This document shows positions 33,763 to 41,201 of a stretch of 64,000 nt of DNA, one piece after another. The stretch's first letter is position 1; the number at the start of each line of letters is the position of its first letter. This DNA is from Blastococcus sp. TBT05-19 (lineage in GTDB: Bacteria > Actinomycetota > Actinomycetes > Mycobacteriales > Geodermatophilaceae): contig NZ_QOHI01000005.1 in assembly GCF_003319095.1 (NCBI RefSeq), positions 346,864 to 410,863 of the forward strand, read 5' to 3'. The notes under the pieces were generated by a model. The model saw only the letters and a program-made list of their open reading frames with translations. It was not told the origin of the DNA and did not search any database. The translations under genes and the position numbers were made by a program.

Positions 33763-34415
33763 GCGAGCACCAGCACGAGCACGGCGCGGCCCGGCAGCCC
33801 GTGGTCACCCGGGAGTCCTACGACGAGCTCTACCGCTCGGCGCCGGCCATCTGGACCGGGCGGCCTAACCGGCAGCTCGTCGTCGAGGCCACCGACCTGG
33901 CACCCGGTTCCGCGCTGGACGCCGGCGCCGGCGAGGGCGGCGACGCGCTCTGGCTGGCGTCGCGGGGGTGGCGGGTCACCGCCGTCGACTTCTCGCCGGT
34001 GGCGCTGGAGCGGGGTGCGGCCAAGGCGGCCGAGCTGGAGCTGGCCGACCGGATCGAGTGGCTGCACGAGGACCTGGACGCCTGGACCCCGCCGGCGGGC
34101 GCGTACGACCTGGTCACGGCGCACTACCTGCACGCCACCTGGTCCGACCGCTCGCGGATGCTCCGGGGGCTCGCGGCCGCCGTGGCGCCGGGCGGCACGC
34201 TGCTGGTGGTCGGCCACCTGATCGGCGACCACTGGGGGCACGGGCAGCACCACGCGCACGAGCCGGGAGCGCTCTACACGGCCGAGGAGGTCGCGGCGGA
34301 GCTCGCGCCCGGGGATTGGGACGTCGTCACCGAGATCCGGGAACGCGACCCCGGGGCCGCCGAGCGCACCGGCAACACGGTGCCCGACACGGTGCTGGTG
34401 GCGCGCCGCCGCTAG
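33759..34415 (+). CDS. SAM-dependent methyltransferase partnered with the flavoprotein
   Basis: The 218-aa protein has SAM motif I LDAGAGEGGDALWLASRGW and VTAVDFSPVAL, then LVTAHYLHA. The N-terminus is His-rich (MSEHQHEHG), and another His-rich run, WGHGQHHAHEPG, follows the core, so metal or metalloid substrates such as in TehB-like proteins are conceivable. ATG at 33759 overlaps the oxidoreductase stop by 4 bp. The pair probably forms one transcript controlled by the XRE-cupin protein. Confidence 0.85.
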   Translation: MSEHQHEHGAARQPVVTRESYDELYRSAPAIWTGRPNRQLVVEATDLAPGSALDAGAGEGGDALWLASRGWRVTAVDFSPVALERGAAKAAELELADRIEWLHEDLDAWTPPAGAYDLVTAHYLHATWSDRSRMLRGLAAAVAPGGTLLVVGHLIGDHWGHGQHHAHEPGALYTAEEVAAELAPGDWDVVTEIRERDPGAAERTGNTVPDTVLVARRR

Positions 34416-35230
34416 GAGCGGGGCAGACCCAGGTCGGCCAGGGCGGCGGCGACCGCCTCGTCGCGCAGCACCTCGAGGACCAGCAGCCGGTGCACGAGCA
34501 CGCCCCGGCGGGTCAGCCGCAGGTCGGCCGGGCGCAGGCGCGGGAGCGCGGCGCCGCCCGGGCGGGGCTGGGCGGGCGGCGGGTCGAGCAGGCCGCTGCG
34601 CTGCAGGTCGGCGACGTCCTCGGAGGCGCCCCACGCGGTCCAGCCGCGGGGGTCGTCCTCGAGCGGGCTCATGGGCAGCGGCACGCGCTCGCGCCGTCCG
34701 ACCGCGGCCAGCAGCGCGAGCTGCCGCCAGCTGAGCTCCTCGGCCAGCCGGAGCCCGCGGCCGACCAGCTCGGCGTCGATGTCCGGGGACACGGCGACCT
34801 CGGCCAGCAGGTAGCCGAGGTGGCGCACCCGCCGCTCGTCGGTCGACCGCCGAGCCGCGGCGACGACGGACTCGGCCAGCTCCTCGACCAGCGGCCGGCT
34901 GCCGGGGCGGGGTGTGAAGAACCGGTCGGTGCGGACCGCGCGGCCGTTCCGGTGCACCGTCGCCGCGTACTCGACGGCGAAGGCCAGCGCGGCGCCGGCC
35001 CGCACCCGCTCCCGGCCGGTCAGCTCCGCGACGTCGTCGGCCACGGTGCGCAGCGCCCCGGCGAAGCGCGGGTTCACCTGCACCCGCGCGGCCGCCGGCT
35101 CGAAGACGACGGTCGCGGCCGCCTGGCTCATCGAGCCGGCCACCGGGGTGCCGGACTCGATGAGGGCGCGGCCGCCCGTCGGCGTCTCGGCGGGGCGCTC
35201 CTCGACGGCTGACTCCTCGGCGGCTGTCAC
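34412..35230 (-). CDS. Conserved-looking protein of unknown function
   Basis: The 272-aa product is soluble and mostly helical, without signal peptide or membrane segments. It has an acidic N-terminus, a VHRNGRAVRTDRFFTPRPGS loop, repeated Leu/Arg-rich helices and a C-terminal LRLTRRGVLVHRLLVLEVLR segment. GTG at 35230 is a guess, since upstream codons enter the narK promoter zone. Its 3' end overlaps the convergent methyltransferase by 4 bp. I recognise no family; the frame is favoured by length and normal actinobacterial codon bias. Confidence 0.6.
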   Translation of the reverse strand: MTAAEESAVEERPAETPTGGRALIESGTPVAGSMSQAAATVVFEPAAARVQVNPRFAGALRTVADDVAELTGRERVRAGAALAFAVEYAATVHRNGRAVRTDRFFTPRPGSRPLVEELAESVVAAARRSTDERRVRHLGYLLAEVAVSPDIDAELVGRGLRLAEELSWRQLALLAAVGRRERVPLPMSPLEDDPRGWTAWGASEDVADLQRSGLLDPPPAQPRPGGAALPRLRPADLRLTRRGVLVHRLLVLEVLRDEAVAAALADLGLPRS

Positions 35231-35305
35231 CCGCTGATCTTCGCCGGTCCTGGTGCGCTCGTGCACGCCGGTGACCGGAGGCCTCACCACAGCGGGGCAC
35301 GCGCG

Positions 35306-35355
35306 GTGAGCGGAACGGAACAGGAGTTCACCCCGACGGCGACACCGGGGAAACG
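35306..35355 (+). promoter_or_regulatory. GlnR-like half-site pair and GGGAAACG element upstream of narK
   Basis: GTGAG (35306-35310), then after 6 bp GGAAC (35317-35321), and GGGAAACG at 35348-35355. Relative spacings and the 22-bp distance to the start codon are identical to the nasA upstream region, although the third half site is not conserved here. This supports joint control of nitrate uptake and reduction. Confidence 0.55.
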
Positions 35356-35377
35356 CCCGCCCGTCACCGTCGTCGCC

Positions 35378-36766
35378 ATGGCCGCCCCCACCCGTCCGCC
35401 GTCCACGACCACGACGATCCCGGCCGCACCCCCGGTGCGGTCAGGCCGCTGGATCGACGACTGGCGCCCCGAGGAGCCGGAGTTCTGGGAGTCGACGGGG
35501 AGGACGGTCGCCCGGCGCAACCTGTTCTTCTCGGTGTTCTCCGAGCACGTCGGCTTCTCCATCTGGAGCCTGTGGCCGGTGCTCGTGCTCTTCCTGCCCG
35601 AGCCGGTCTTCGGGATCGACCCGGCCGGCAAGTTCCTGCTCACCGCGCTGCCGACCGCGCTGGGTGCCTTCGTGCGGCTGCCCTACACCTTCGCCGTCGC
35701 CCGCTTCGGCGGCCGGAACTGGACCATCGTCAGCGCCGCGCTGCTGCTGGTGCCCACCGTCGCGACGGCGATCGTGCTGGAACCCGGCGTCGACTTCGGC
35801 ACCCTGCTGCTCGTCGCCTGCCTGGCCGGCGTCGGTGGCGGCAACTTCGCCAGCTCGATGGCCAACATCAACGCGTTCTACCCCGACCGGCTCAAGGGCT
35901 GGGCGCTCGGACTGAACGCCGGTGGCGGCAACCTGGGCGTCCCCGTCGTCCAGCTCGTCGGGCTGCTCGTGCTGGCCACCGCCGGGGCGGCGCACCCGCG
36001 GCTGATCCTCTGGATCTACATCCCGCTGATCGTGGCGGCGGCCGTCGGCGCGGCCCTGCTCATGGACAACCTGACGATGGCGCGCAACCAGCCGCGGGCC
36101 ATGCGCGAGGCCACCCACGAGCCGCACACCTGGATCATGTCGTTCCTGTACATCGGCACCTTCGGCTCGTTCATCGGCTTCGGGTTCGCCTTCGGGCAGG
36201 TGCTGCAGAACCAGTTCACCGAGTCCTTCGCGACGCCGCTGGCCGCCGCCTCGCTCACCTGGCTCGGCCCGCTGCTCGGCTCGCTCATCCGACCGCTCGG
36301 TGGCTCGCTGGCCGACCGGTTCGGCGGTGCGCTCATCACCTGCTGGACCTTCGTCGCGATGGCGCTCGGCGCGCTGGTGGTGTGGACGGCGAGCCAGCTG
36401 GGGTCCCTGCCGCTGTTCGTCGTCGGCTTCGTTGCGCTCTTCGTGCTCAGCGGGGTCGGCAACGGCTCGACCTACAAGATGATCCCGGCGATCTTCCGGT
36501 CGCAGGCGCTGCAGTCGGTGGCCCAGGGCGGCGACGCCGAGGCCGCGGACCGGCGTGCGCTGCGGATGTCCGGTGCGCTGATCGGCATCGCGGGGGCGGT
36601 CGGCGCCTTCGGGGGAGTGCTGGTGAACCTGGCGTTCCGGCAGTCGTTCATGACCACGGGTACCGGCGACTCGGCCTACCTGGTGTTCATCGCCTTCTAC
36701 GTCGTCTGCGTGGCGATCACCTGGGCGGTCTACCTGCGCCCCGGTCGCGCGCTGGGCCGCGTCTGA
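35378..36766 (+). CDS. narK: Nitrate/nitrite transporter of the NarK family
   Basis: The 462-aa MFS protein has about 12 hydrophobic segments, the GVGGGNFASSMANINAFYP nitrate signature in helix 5, a second Gly-rich GVGNGSTYKMIPAIF signature in the second half, and RLPYTFAVARFGGRNW in the first inter-helix loop. It imports nitrate (or exports nitrite) across the cytoplasmic membrane. ATG at 35378 is chosen because it keeps the same 22-bp distance from GGGAAACG as nasA; GTG at 35309 would add 23 residues overlapping the motif. A palindromic repeat follows the gene. Confidence 0.93.
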   Translation: MAAPTRPPSTTTTIPAAPPVRSGRWIDDWRPEEPEFWESTGRTVARRNLFFSVFSEHVGFSIWSLWPVLVLFLPEPVFGIDPAGKFLLTALPTALGAFVRLPYTFAVARFGGRNWTIVSAALLLVPTVATAIVLEPGVDFGTLLLVACLAGVGGGNFASSMANINAFYPDRLKGWALGLNAGGGNLGVPVVQLVGLLVLATAGAAHPRLILWIYIPLIVAAAVGAALLMDNLTMARNQPRAMREATHEPHTWIMSFLYIGTFGSFIGFGFAFGQVLQNQFTESFATPLAAASLTWLGPLLGSLIRPLGGSLADRFGGALITCWTFVAMALGALVVWTASQLGSLPLFVVGFVALFVLSGVGNGSTYKMIPAIFRSQALQSVAQGGDAEAADRRALRMSGALIGIAGAVGAFGGVLVNLAFRQSFMTTGTGDSAYLVFIAFYVVCVAITWAVYLRPGRALGRV

Positions 36767-36775
36767 GGCCGACGT

Positions 36776-36846
36776 CCCTCACCGTTCGGGGTCCTCCCTC
36801 ACCGTCGACCACGAGGGAGGACCCGGGACGATCAGGTCTCCTGATC
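36776..36846. repeat. 71-bp palindromic intergenic repeat, copy C
   Basis: It contains GGTCCTCCCTC facing GAGGGAGGACC across a 12-bp loop, then GATCAGG facing CCTGATC. A copy in opposite orientation at 48904-48974 differs at about seven positions. It lies between narK and an acetyltransferase gene and may act as a terminator or a structured RNA element. Confidence 0.75.
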
Positions 36847-36881
36847 GTCCTCACGCCCGCTCCACCTGCCACGATGCGGCC

Positions 36882-37457
36882 ATGGCGATCGAGGTGTGGC
36901 CTGCGAGGAACTTCCACGACGTCGCCGCGCTGGTAGGCCCGAAGCGGCCCGACGCCAACGTCTGCTGGTGCCTGAGCTACCGGATCGGCTCGAAGGACAA
37001 CCGCGCGCTGACCGGTGCCGCACGGGGGGAGCGGGTGCGGCAGCTCGTCCGGGAGGACCTGCCGTTGGGAGTGCTCGCCTACGACGACGGCGAGCCGGTC
37101 GGCTGGGCCGCCGTGCACCCGCGCGCCGGCACGACCTTCGCGACCAACCGGAGGATCCCGCACGTCGACGACCTCGACGTCTGGTCGCTCTGGTGCGTCC
37201 GCGTGCGCCCCGGGCACCGCAAGCGGGGCATCTCGCACCCGCTCGTGGCCGGCGCCGTGGAGTTCGCCCGGACCCACGGCGCCCCGGCGGTGGAGGCGTA
37301 CCCGGTCGACAACGACGGCGCGAGGGTCGACCTCACGATGGCCTACGTGGGCACCCGGGCGCTGTTCGAGCGGGCCGGCTTCGTCAAGGTCGCCGACACC
37401 GGCTCGGTGATCAACGGGTTCCCGCGCATCCTGATGCGGCGGGACCTCAGACCTTGA
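36882..37457 (+). CDS. GNAT N-acetyltransferase
   Basis: The 191-aa product carries a Cys/Trp-rich N-terminus (NVCWCLSYRIGSKDNRAL) and a GNAT core with WCVRVRPGHRKRGISHPLV, where the RKRGI loop binds acetyl-CoA, followed by a typical C-terminal strand ALFERAGFVKVAD. This class is common in actinobacteria and some relatives sit near narK and the HemD-like regulator. ATG at 36882 is 6 bp after CACGAT, so it is probably leaderless. The 3' end overlaps the regulator gene by 11 bp. Confidence 0.85.
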   Translation: MAIEVWPARNFHDVAALVGPKRPDANVCWCLSYRIGSKDNRALTGAARGERVRQLVREDLPLGVLAYDDGEPVGWAAVHPRAGTTFATNRRIPHVDDLDVWSLWCVRVRPGHRKRGISHPLVAGAVEFARTHGAPAVEAYPVDNDGARVDLTMAYVGTRALFERAGFVKVADTGSVINGFPRILMRRDLRP

Positions 37458-38568
37458 GCCGGTAGCCCCGCTTCACCACCGTCTCGACCAGCGGTACCGC
37501 GAGTGCCGCGCGCAGCCGGGTCACCGCCATCTCCACCGCGTGCCCGTCACCGCCGCCCGGGAGCGCGGCGACCAGCTCCGGGCGGCCGACGACGTGCCCG
37601 GGCCGGCGGACGAGTTCCCGCAGCACCGCGACCGATCCCGGGGGGAGCTCCACCAGGCGGTCGTCGACGACGGCGGCGTGCCCCCGCACCTGGAGCGTGT
37701 GCGGTCCGATGGTCAGCACCGGGTCGCGCTCCGGCAGGCGGGCCACGACCTCGCGGGCCAGCGCGCCGAGCCGGGACCGCTCGGGCCGGACGCTCGGGAT
37801 GCCCGCGGCGTCCAGCGGCCCGGCGGTCACCTGGCCGACGGCGACGGCGAGCACCCGCTCCTGCAGGGCCGCGACCAGCGCCTCGCGCCGGCCCAGCTCC
37901 TCGGCGACCTGCAGCAGGCTCGCCGCGGCCGGTGCGCTGGTGAACGTGACCGCGTCGACCCCGCCGGCCACCACGGTGGCGACCAGCCGGCGCACCGGGC
38001 CGACGTCCTCGGGGAGCACCCAGCGGTAGACCGGGACGGTCAGCACGTCGGCGCCGGCCTCCCGCAGCCCCGAGACCAGCTCCGGCAGCGGGTCGCCGTG
38101 CAGCTGGACGGCGATCCGCCGGCCCTCCAGCGGTCCCTCGGCGCCCGACAGCAGGTGGTCGAGCACCTCGGCGGAGGACTCCGACTCGGGGGACCAGGCG
38201 TCGACCAGCCCACCTCCGCGGATGGCGCCGCGCGCCTTGGGGCCGCGAGCGAGCACCCGGGCGCCGGTCAGGTGCTGCACCAGCGGCAGGTCCCAGGCGT
38301 CGCAGGCCTCCAGCCAGCCGCGGAACCCGACGCCGGTGGTCGCGACCACCAGGTCGACCGGCGCCTCGAGCACCCGCCGGGTCGCCGCCACGAGCTCGGT
38401 GTCGTCGGAGAGCGGGACGATCCGGATGGCGGGTGCGTGGACGACGCGCGCCCCGCGGCGGTCCAGCAGTGCGCCCAGCTCCTCGGCACGCCGGGCCGCG
38501 GTCACCGCGACGGTGTACCCGGCGAGCGGCAGCACCCCGGTCGTCGGTTCCTGGACGGTGTCGGTCAC
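37447..38568 (-). CDS. nnaR: HemD-like / OmpR-type DNA-binding regulator of nitrate assimilation
   Basis: The 373-aa protein joins a uroporphyrinogen-III synthase-like domain (residues about 15 to 260, LAGYTVAVTAARRAEELGAL, FTSAPAAASLLQ) to a C-terminal winged helix of the OmpR class (LRELVRRPGHVVGRPELVAA, then VEMAVTRLRAAL and VKRGYRLKV). This domain pairing and the narK neighbourhood match NnaR of Streptomyces and Mycobacterium, which co-activates nitrate genes with GlnR. It is probably a regulator rather than a haem enzyme. GTG at 38568 has GAGGGGGACAC upstream. Confidence 0.88.
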   Translation of the reverse strand: MTDTVQEPTTGVLPLAGYTVAVTAARRAEELGALLDRRGARVVHAPAIRIVPLSDDTELVAATRRVLEAPVDLVVATTGVGFRGWLEACDAWDLPLVQHLTGARVLARGPKARGAIRGGGLVDAWSPESESSAEVLDHLLSGAEGPLEGRRIAVQLHGDPLPELVSGLREAGADVLTVPVYRWVLPEDVGPVRRLVATVVAGGVDAVTFTSAPAAASLLQVAEELGRREALVAALQERVLAVAVGQVTAGPLDAAGIPSVRPERSRLGALAREVVARLPERDPVLTIGPHTLQVRGHAAVVDDRLVELPPGSVAVLRELVRRPGHVVGRPELVAALPGGGDGHAVEMAVTRLRAALAVPLVETVVKRGYRLKV

Positions 38569-38662
38569 GTGTCCCCCTCGCCAGCGGTCGTCCCCCATGG
38601 TGGGCGATCCGGGTTACCGGCGTGTGTCCCCGGGCCTGCCGCCCGCGTGCGGGTGAGCGGAG

Positions 38663-39226
38663 TCACGCCCCGCCGTCGACGACGACGTCGGCCCGGTCCC
38701 GGGTGCCGTCCGCCGCGAAGTGCGCCGCCTCGGTGCGCTGCCACCGGTGCCACTCGGTCGCGAGGTGCTCGCCGTCCCGCGCGAGCCCGCGGGCCAGCCG
38801 CAGCCCGGCGTCGGCCTCCACCCACACGCGCAGGCTCGCCCACGGGTCGGCCGGACGCGAGGCGCTGCCGCACCCCTCCACGACCAGCACGCCGGGCACG
38901 GGCACCGGCGTCGGCTCGGGGGAGAACCGCCCCGCCGCCCAGTCGTAGCGGTGGTAGGCCCCCGCCCGTCCCGCTGCCAGGGGGCCGAGCACGCCGGCGG
39001 AGAGCCGCGCGACCGCCCCGGTGAGCGTCCAGCCGGCGTAGAGGTCGTCCATGTGGACGACGACGGCGTCCGGCCCCAGCACGTCGGCGAGCCGGCCGGC
39101 AAGCGTCGTCTTCCCCGAGCCGGCCGGGCCGTCGACGCACACCAGCCGGGTGCCGCCCAGGCGCGGGGGAACGGTGCGCACCCGGCCTGCGAGGGCGGCC
39201 GTGCTCAGCGGACCGCCGCCGTCCAC
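38663..39226 (-). CDS. Uridine-kinase-like P-loop NTPase
   Basis: The 187-aa protein has a Walker A motif in VDGPAGSGKTTLAGRL, an HMDDLYAGW segment resembling the substrate-Asp region of uridine and pantothenate kinases, and VLVVEGCGS. It likely phosphorylates a small metabolite, identity unknown. GTG at 39226 is the only in-frame start close to the fold, and it lies within the 3' end of the metallo-hydrolase gene with a 22-bp overlap. The two genes are probably cotranscribed leftward. Confidence 0.75.
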   Translation of the reverse strand: MDGGGPLSTAALAGRVRTVPPRLGGTRLVCVDGPAGSGKTTLAGRLADVLGPDAVVVHMDDLYAGWTLTGAVARLSAGVLGPLAAGRAGAYHRYDWAAGRFSPEPTPVPVPGVLVVEGCGSASRPADPWASLRVWVEADAGLRLARGLARDGEHLATEWHRWQRTEAAHFAADGTRDRADVVVDGGA

Positions 39227-40260
39227 GTCGGCACGGGTCCGCCGCTGCTCACCACGAGGCCGCGCCGGGCCAGCAGCCGCACGTGCGCGTTGGTCTCGGT
39301 CACCGCGAAGATCCGCATCCGGCGCGCGTACTGCTCCCACGGCCGCGACCAGGTGAGGTGCGAGGCCAGGTCCCACGGGGTGGCGTGCGGGTGCGCGCGG
39401 ATGGCGTCGAGCAGCTCGGTGAGCCGGCGCTCGTGGTGCTCGGTCAGCGAGTCGACGCGGTCGGCCAGGCCCCGGAAGCGCCACTCGTGCGCCGGGAGCA
39501 CCTCGGTGGCCTCGAGGTCGCGCACCGCCTGCAGCGAGGTCATGAAGTCGCCCAGCGGGTTCCCGTCAGGCCCGGAGTTCGGCCCGCTGGAGATGTTGGG
39601 GCTGATCCGCGGCAGCACGTGGTCGCCGGAGAAGAAAAGCCCGGTGCGCTCCTCGGCGAAGCACAGGTGGCCCGGGGTGTGGCCGGGGGTGTGCACGGCC
39701 CGCAGGTGCCAGCCGGGGAAGTCGGCGTGCTCGCCGTCCTCGAGCAGCCGGTCGGCCACGGCCATGCGGTGGAAGCCGGACAGGTTCTCCGCGCCGCCGA
39801 CGTCGCTGAGCGCCTCCTCGCGCGGGGCACCCAGGCTGACGAGGAACGCCACCTCCGCGTCGACGGACGCCTGGGCCTCGGTCGTGGTCAGCCGTCGGAC
39901 GACGTCGACGTCGGCCGGGTGCATCGCGATCCACGCGCCGCTGGCCTCGCGGACACGGGCGGCCAGGCCCAGGTGGTCGAAGTGCAGGTGGGTGACCAGC
40001 ACACCCCTCAGGTCGTCGATCCCACCGCCGATCGAGGCGAGCCCCTCGGTCAGCGCCTGCCAGCCCTCCTCGCTCTCCCAGCCGGTGTCGATCAGCCCGA
40101 GACCGCCGCCGTCGAGGGCGAAGGCGTACGTGCTGACGTAGCGCAGCGGGTTGTGCGGGATCGGGACCGGGATCGACCAGAGGTCGGGACGCAGCTGCTC
40201 GACCGGGGGGAGGGTGCGGCTCTGCCACGCCTCGTGCTGGACGGTGCCGGTGATCTCCAC
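39205..40260 (-). CDS. Metallo-beta-lactamase-fold hydrolase
   Basis: This 351-aa enzyme has the metal motif THLHFDHLG, further His ligands in VHTPGHTPGHLCF and FSGDHVLPRI, and a C-terminal winged-helix-like region of the LACTB2/RHS group. The substrate could be a thioester or another ester. GTG at 40260 has CAGAGT 8 bp upstream and no clear ribosome binding site. It is divergent from the PH-domain gene and likely cotranscribed with the kinase-like gene. Confidence 0.87.
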   Translation of the reverse strand: MEITGTVQHEAWQSRTLPPVEQLRPDLWSIPVPIPHNPLRYVSTYAFALDGGGLGLIDTGWESEEGWQALTEGLASIGGGIDDLRGVLVTHLHFDHLGLAARVREASGAWIAMHPADVDVVRRLTTTEAQASVDAEVAFLVSLGAPREEALSDVGGAENLSGFHRMAVADRLLEDGEHADFPGWHLRAVHTPGHTPGHLCFAEERTGLFFSGDHVLPRISPNISSGPNSGPDGNPLGDFMTSLQAVRDLEATEVLPAHEWRFRGLADRVDSLTEHHERRLTELLDAIRAHPHATPWDLASHLTWSRPWEQYARRMRIFAVTETNAHVRLLARRGLVVSSGGPVPTWTAAVR

Positions 40261-40318
40261 GTCCCGGCACTCTGCCAGTCGCCGTCGCCGTCGTCGGTCC
40301 GGCTGGGAGGATGGCCGC

Positions 40319-40807
40319 GTGCCCGGTCCCCAGGTCCCCGCGTCGGTGTCGATCGTCCCGCGTCGCCTGCGGCTGGTGCTCGCCGTCCTGGCCGTGGTCG
40401 TCGCGGTGGTGATGGGGCTGGTGGCGCTCTCGCTGCCCTCGACGACGAACACGGTGGTCGACTACGGCGTCGTCGACCAGGTCGCCATCGCCGGTCTCGG
40501 ACTGGTGCTCGCCGCCGGGGTGCTGTTCCTCGGCCGGTCCCGCGTGGACGCCGACGCCGACGGCGTCCGGATCCGCAACGTCCTCGTGCACCACGCGCTG
40601 CCCTGGACCGCGGTGCGCGCGGTGCGCTTCGACCGGTCGTCGTACTGGGGCGCGCTGCGGCTGGAGAACGGGGACGAGGTCTCGTTGCTGGGCCTGCAGT
40701 CCTTCGACGGCGAGAGCGCCGTGACCGGGGTCGAGGGGCTGCGCGCCCTGCACGCCGCGGCGCGGGCGAAGGACCCGGTGCGCCCGCCGCTGCTCTACGA
40801 CGACTGA
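40319..40807 (+). CDS. Membrane protein with bacterial PH domain
   Basis: The 162-aa product has two hydrophobic segments near the N-terminus (about residues 20 to 45 and 58 to 75) and a soluble C-terminal domain. The segment DADGVRIRNVLVHHALPWTA with VRAVRFDRSSYWGALRLENG is typical of the PH-like domain found in actinobacterial membrane proteins (bPH6). The function is unknown. GTG at 40319 has GGGAGG 8 bp upstream. The palindromic repeat copy B begins 4 bp after its stop. Confidence 0.8.
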   Translation: MPGPQVPASVSIVPRRLRLVLAVLAVVVAVVMGLVALSLPSTTNTVVDYGVVDQVAIAGLGLVLAAGVLFLGRSRVDADADGVRIRNVLVHHALPWTAVRAVRFDRSSYWGALRLENGDEVSLLGLQSFDGESAVTGVEGLRALHAAARAKDPVRPPLLYDD

Positions 40808-40810
40808 AGA

Positions 40811-40873
40811 AGGACCCCGCTGCCCCCCACCGTTCGCAGGCTCACGGCGGGTCCCTGCAGCGGGGCCGTTCCA
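40811..40873. repeat. 63-bp palindromic intergenic element, copy B (likely terminator)
   Basis: The outer stem is CCCCGCTGC / GCAGCGGGG and the inner stem CCGT / ACGG. Relative to copy A at 13596-13658, the outer G-C pair has become C-G and the inner C-G pair has become T-A, leaving one unpaired difference. It separates the PH-domain gene from the infC leader, so it probably insulates infC from read-through. Confidence 0.75.
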
Positions 40874-41201
40874 GTCCGTCACCAGGGGTGGGAATGCCGC
40901 GCGCGGTGAACAGGCTGTAGAGTGGGCGTGCCTCCCCGCTACATCGAGGCGCGCGAACCACTTGGCGGCCCCGCCCCGGGCCGCCGAAACCAAGAGGAGC
41001 CCGCTCCCACCTGACGCCCCCTGGGCGCCCAGGTCCCGGATCGCGAGAACCGACCCAGGTCGGTGCTCGCGTGCGCACGCACCCTGACGGGTCGTGCGCC
41101 ACCGGCGAGTGGGCCCCGTGAGCAGACGCTCACGGGGCCTCACGTCTGTCGGCGCCCGGGTGGGCCAGCGACTCCTCCCATGCAGCAGCAGAGGAGAGGC
41201 C
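40874..41201 (+). promoter_or_regulatory. infC promoter and long structured 5' leader with four hairpins
   Basis: This 328-bp stretch holds no gene. A TAGAGT near 40918 may be the -10 box, giving a leader of about 275 nt. Consecutive hairpins are: 41009-41034 (ACCTG/CAGGT with inner GCCC/GGGC); 41042-41071 (CGCGAG/CTCGCG enclosing CCGACC/GGTCGG); 41073-41099 (GCGCACG/CGTGCGC with ACCC/GGGT); and 41112-41139 (a perfect 12-bp stem GGCCCCGTGAGC/GCTCACGGGGCC). The last, about 60 nt before the start codon, looks like an attenuator. IF3-L35-L20 operons are autoregulated in other bacteria. Confidence 0.65.

Noticed and set aside
35261..35377. Longer N-terminus for NarK
   Set aside because: It would place the GlnR-like half sites and GGGAAACG inside the coding region, and the extra residues lack family similarity. 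The ATG at 35378 keeps the same promoter distance as nasA.
37447..38568. Annotating this gene as a haem-pathway hemD
   Set aside because: The C-terminal winged helix and the narK neighbourhood favour the NnaR-type regulator. No other tetrapyrrole gene is nearby.
38569..38662. GlnR-like box before the nnaR gene
   Set aside because: A GGTAAC half site can be read on the minus strand, but the second half at 6-bp spacing does not match.
41094..41201. GTG starts for infC upstream of the ribosome binding site
   Set aside because: They fall in or next to strong hairpins and have no ribosome binding site. The residues they add do not resemble IF-3.
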